A stretch of 64,000 nucleotides of DNA from Lagierella massiliensis (GTDB taxonomy: Bacteria > Bacillota > Clostridia > Tissierellales > Peptoniphilaceae): assembly GCA_030532135.1 (NCBI GenBank), contig JAUNLT010000002.1:117779-181778 (forward strand), read 5' to 3'. How positions within the stretch are numbered: the stretch's first letter is position 1; each line of letters opens with the position of its first letter. The translations under genes were made by a program, and so were the position numbers. A model generated the notes under the pieces. The model was not told where the DNA came from, did not search any database, and worked only from the letters and a program-made list of their open reading frames with translations. Shown piece by piece: positions 63,945-64,000 of the stretch.

Positions 63945-64000
63945 TTATTTTAATGTTGCATACATTACAGCTTTTATAGTATGCATTCTGTTTTCTGCTT
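63945..64000 (-). CDS. argF: ornithine/putrescine carbamoyltransferase-type gene, 3' end
   Basis: The last 18 codons read AENRMHTIKAVMYATLK and stop, which matches the C-terminus of ornithine carbamoyltransferases (AENRMHTIKAVM....). Only this tail is in the window, so a putrescine carbamoyltransferase is not excluded. It is on the same strand as the amidinotransferase, 43 bp before its ATG, and no terminator lies between, so the two are probably one operon. Confidence 0.75.
   Translation of the reverse strand, partial: AENRMHTIKAVMYATLK

Noticed and set aside
1-64000. CRISPR arrays, rRNA, tRNA, prophage or active insertion sequences
   Set aside because: No regular spaced repeats, no conserved RNA-gene strings and no intact transposase, integrase or phage structural gene were seen.

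Overview
The window is about 64 kb of AT-rich DNA. It suggests a low-GC, Gram-positive anaerobe of the Clostridia/Tissierellia type that lives largely on peptides and amino acids. The evidence is lipoproteins with Bacillota-style lipoboxes, strong AGGAGG ribosome sites, several TTG/GTG starts, near-consensus sigma-A promoters, an Fe-S aldo/keto reductase, a double-cubane-cluster (2-hydroxyacyl-CoA dehydratase-like) protein, and many peptidases and amino-acid transporters. The genus is inferred, not read from a marker gene. No rRNA, tRNA or CRISPR array was seen.

Layout. 1-5 kb: 3' end of pepD, then comF-recD2-murA on the minus strand. 5-8 kb: an ECF transporter S component, and an altered DAACS symporter overlapping an acetamidase/formamidase. 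8-12 kb: an Fe-S aldo/keto reductase, then nhaC-iadA. 12.2-18.8 kb: a complete ribose/deoxyribose operon (rbsR-deoC-rbsK-rbsD-rbsA-rbsC-rbsB, minus strand) with a consensus promoter and two LacI-type operators three helical turns apart. 18.9-22.2 kb: an amidohydrolase, a nucleoside hydrolase and an orphan double-cubane protein. 22.4-29.1 kb: an oppBCDFA operon ending in an M14 carboxypeptidase, with a consensus promoter, a palindromic operator and a divergent TetR gene. 30-34 kb: a nitroreductase, an alpha/beta hydrolase, and a MATE efflux gene beside a decayed IS3-type transposase. 34.4-45.1 kb: a long minus-strand run with a nine-gene type IV pilus/type II-secretion-like operon, then moaA, a moaC-MOSC fusion, comM and a small lipoprotein gene. 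45.3-49.9 kb: isochorismatase-family hydrolase, proC, pepF and an M29 aminopeptidase. 49.9-54.4 kb: an APC permease and cysteine hydrolase divergent from a PocR/LytS-like two-component pair. 54.5-56.5 kb: HAD phosphatase and cca.

56.5-64 kb looks like a guanidino-compound region. It holds a PAS-AAA+ regulator without the sigma-54 GAFTGA loop, three palindromes, a ureohydrolase of the guanidinobutyrase/agmatinase family with a YjiH-type membrane protein, a sodium:solute symporter with a 34-residue single-TM protein just upstream (found by reading the sequence), a glycine-amidinotransferase-like enzyme with all three catalytic residues, and the last codons of an ornithine-carbamoyltransferase-type gene at the window edge.

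The genes fit a scavenging lifestyle: Opp import and M14, M29, PepF, PepD and IadA cleavage of peptides; nucleoside hydrolase, RbsK and DeoC for nucleoside sugars; amidases, ureohydrolase and amidinotransferase for nitrogen-rich small molecules. The main hypothesis is that the last 8 kb handles guanidino acids, with ornithine recycling and possible ATP recovery through carbamoyl phosphate. The pilus operon with an embedded lipoprotein and the GAFTGA-less regulator with its repeated sites are the other structures most worth testing.
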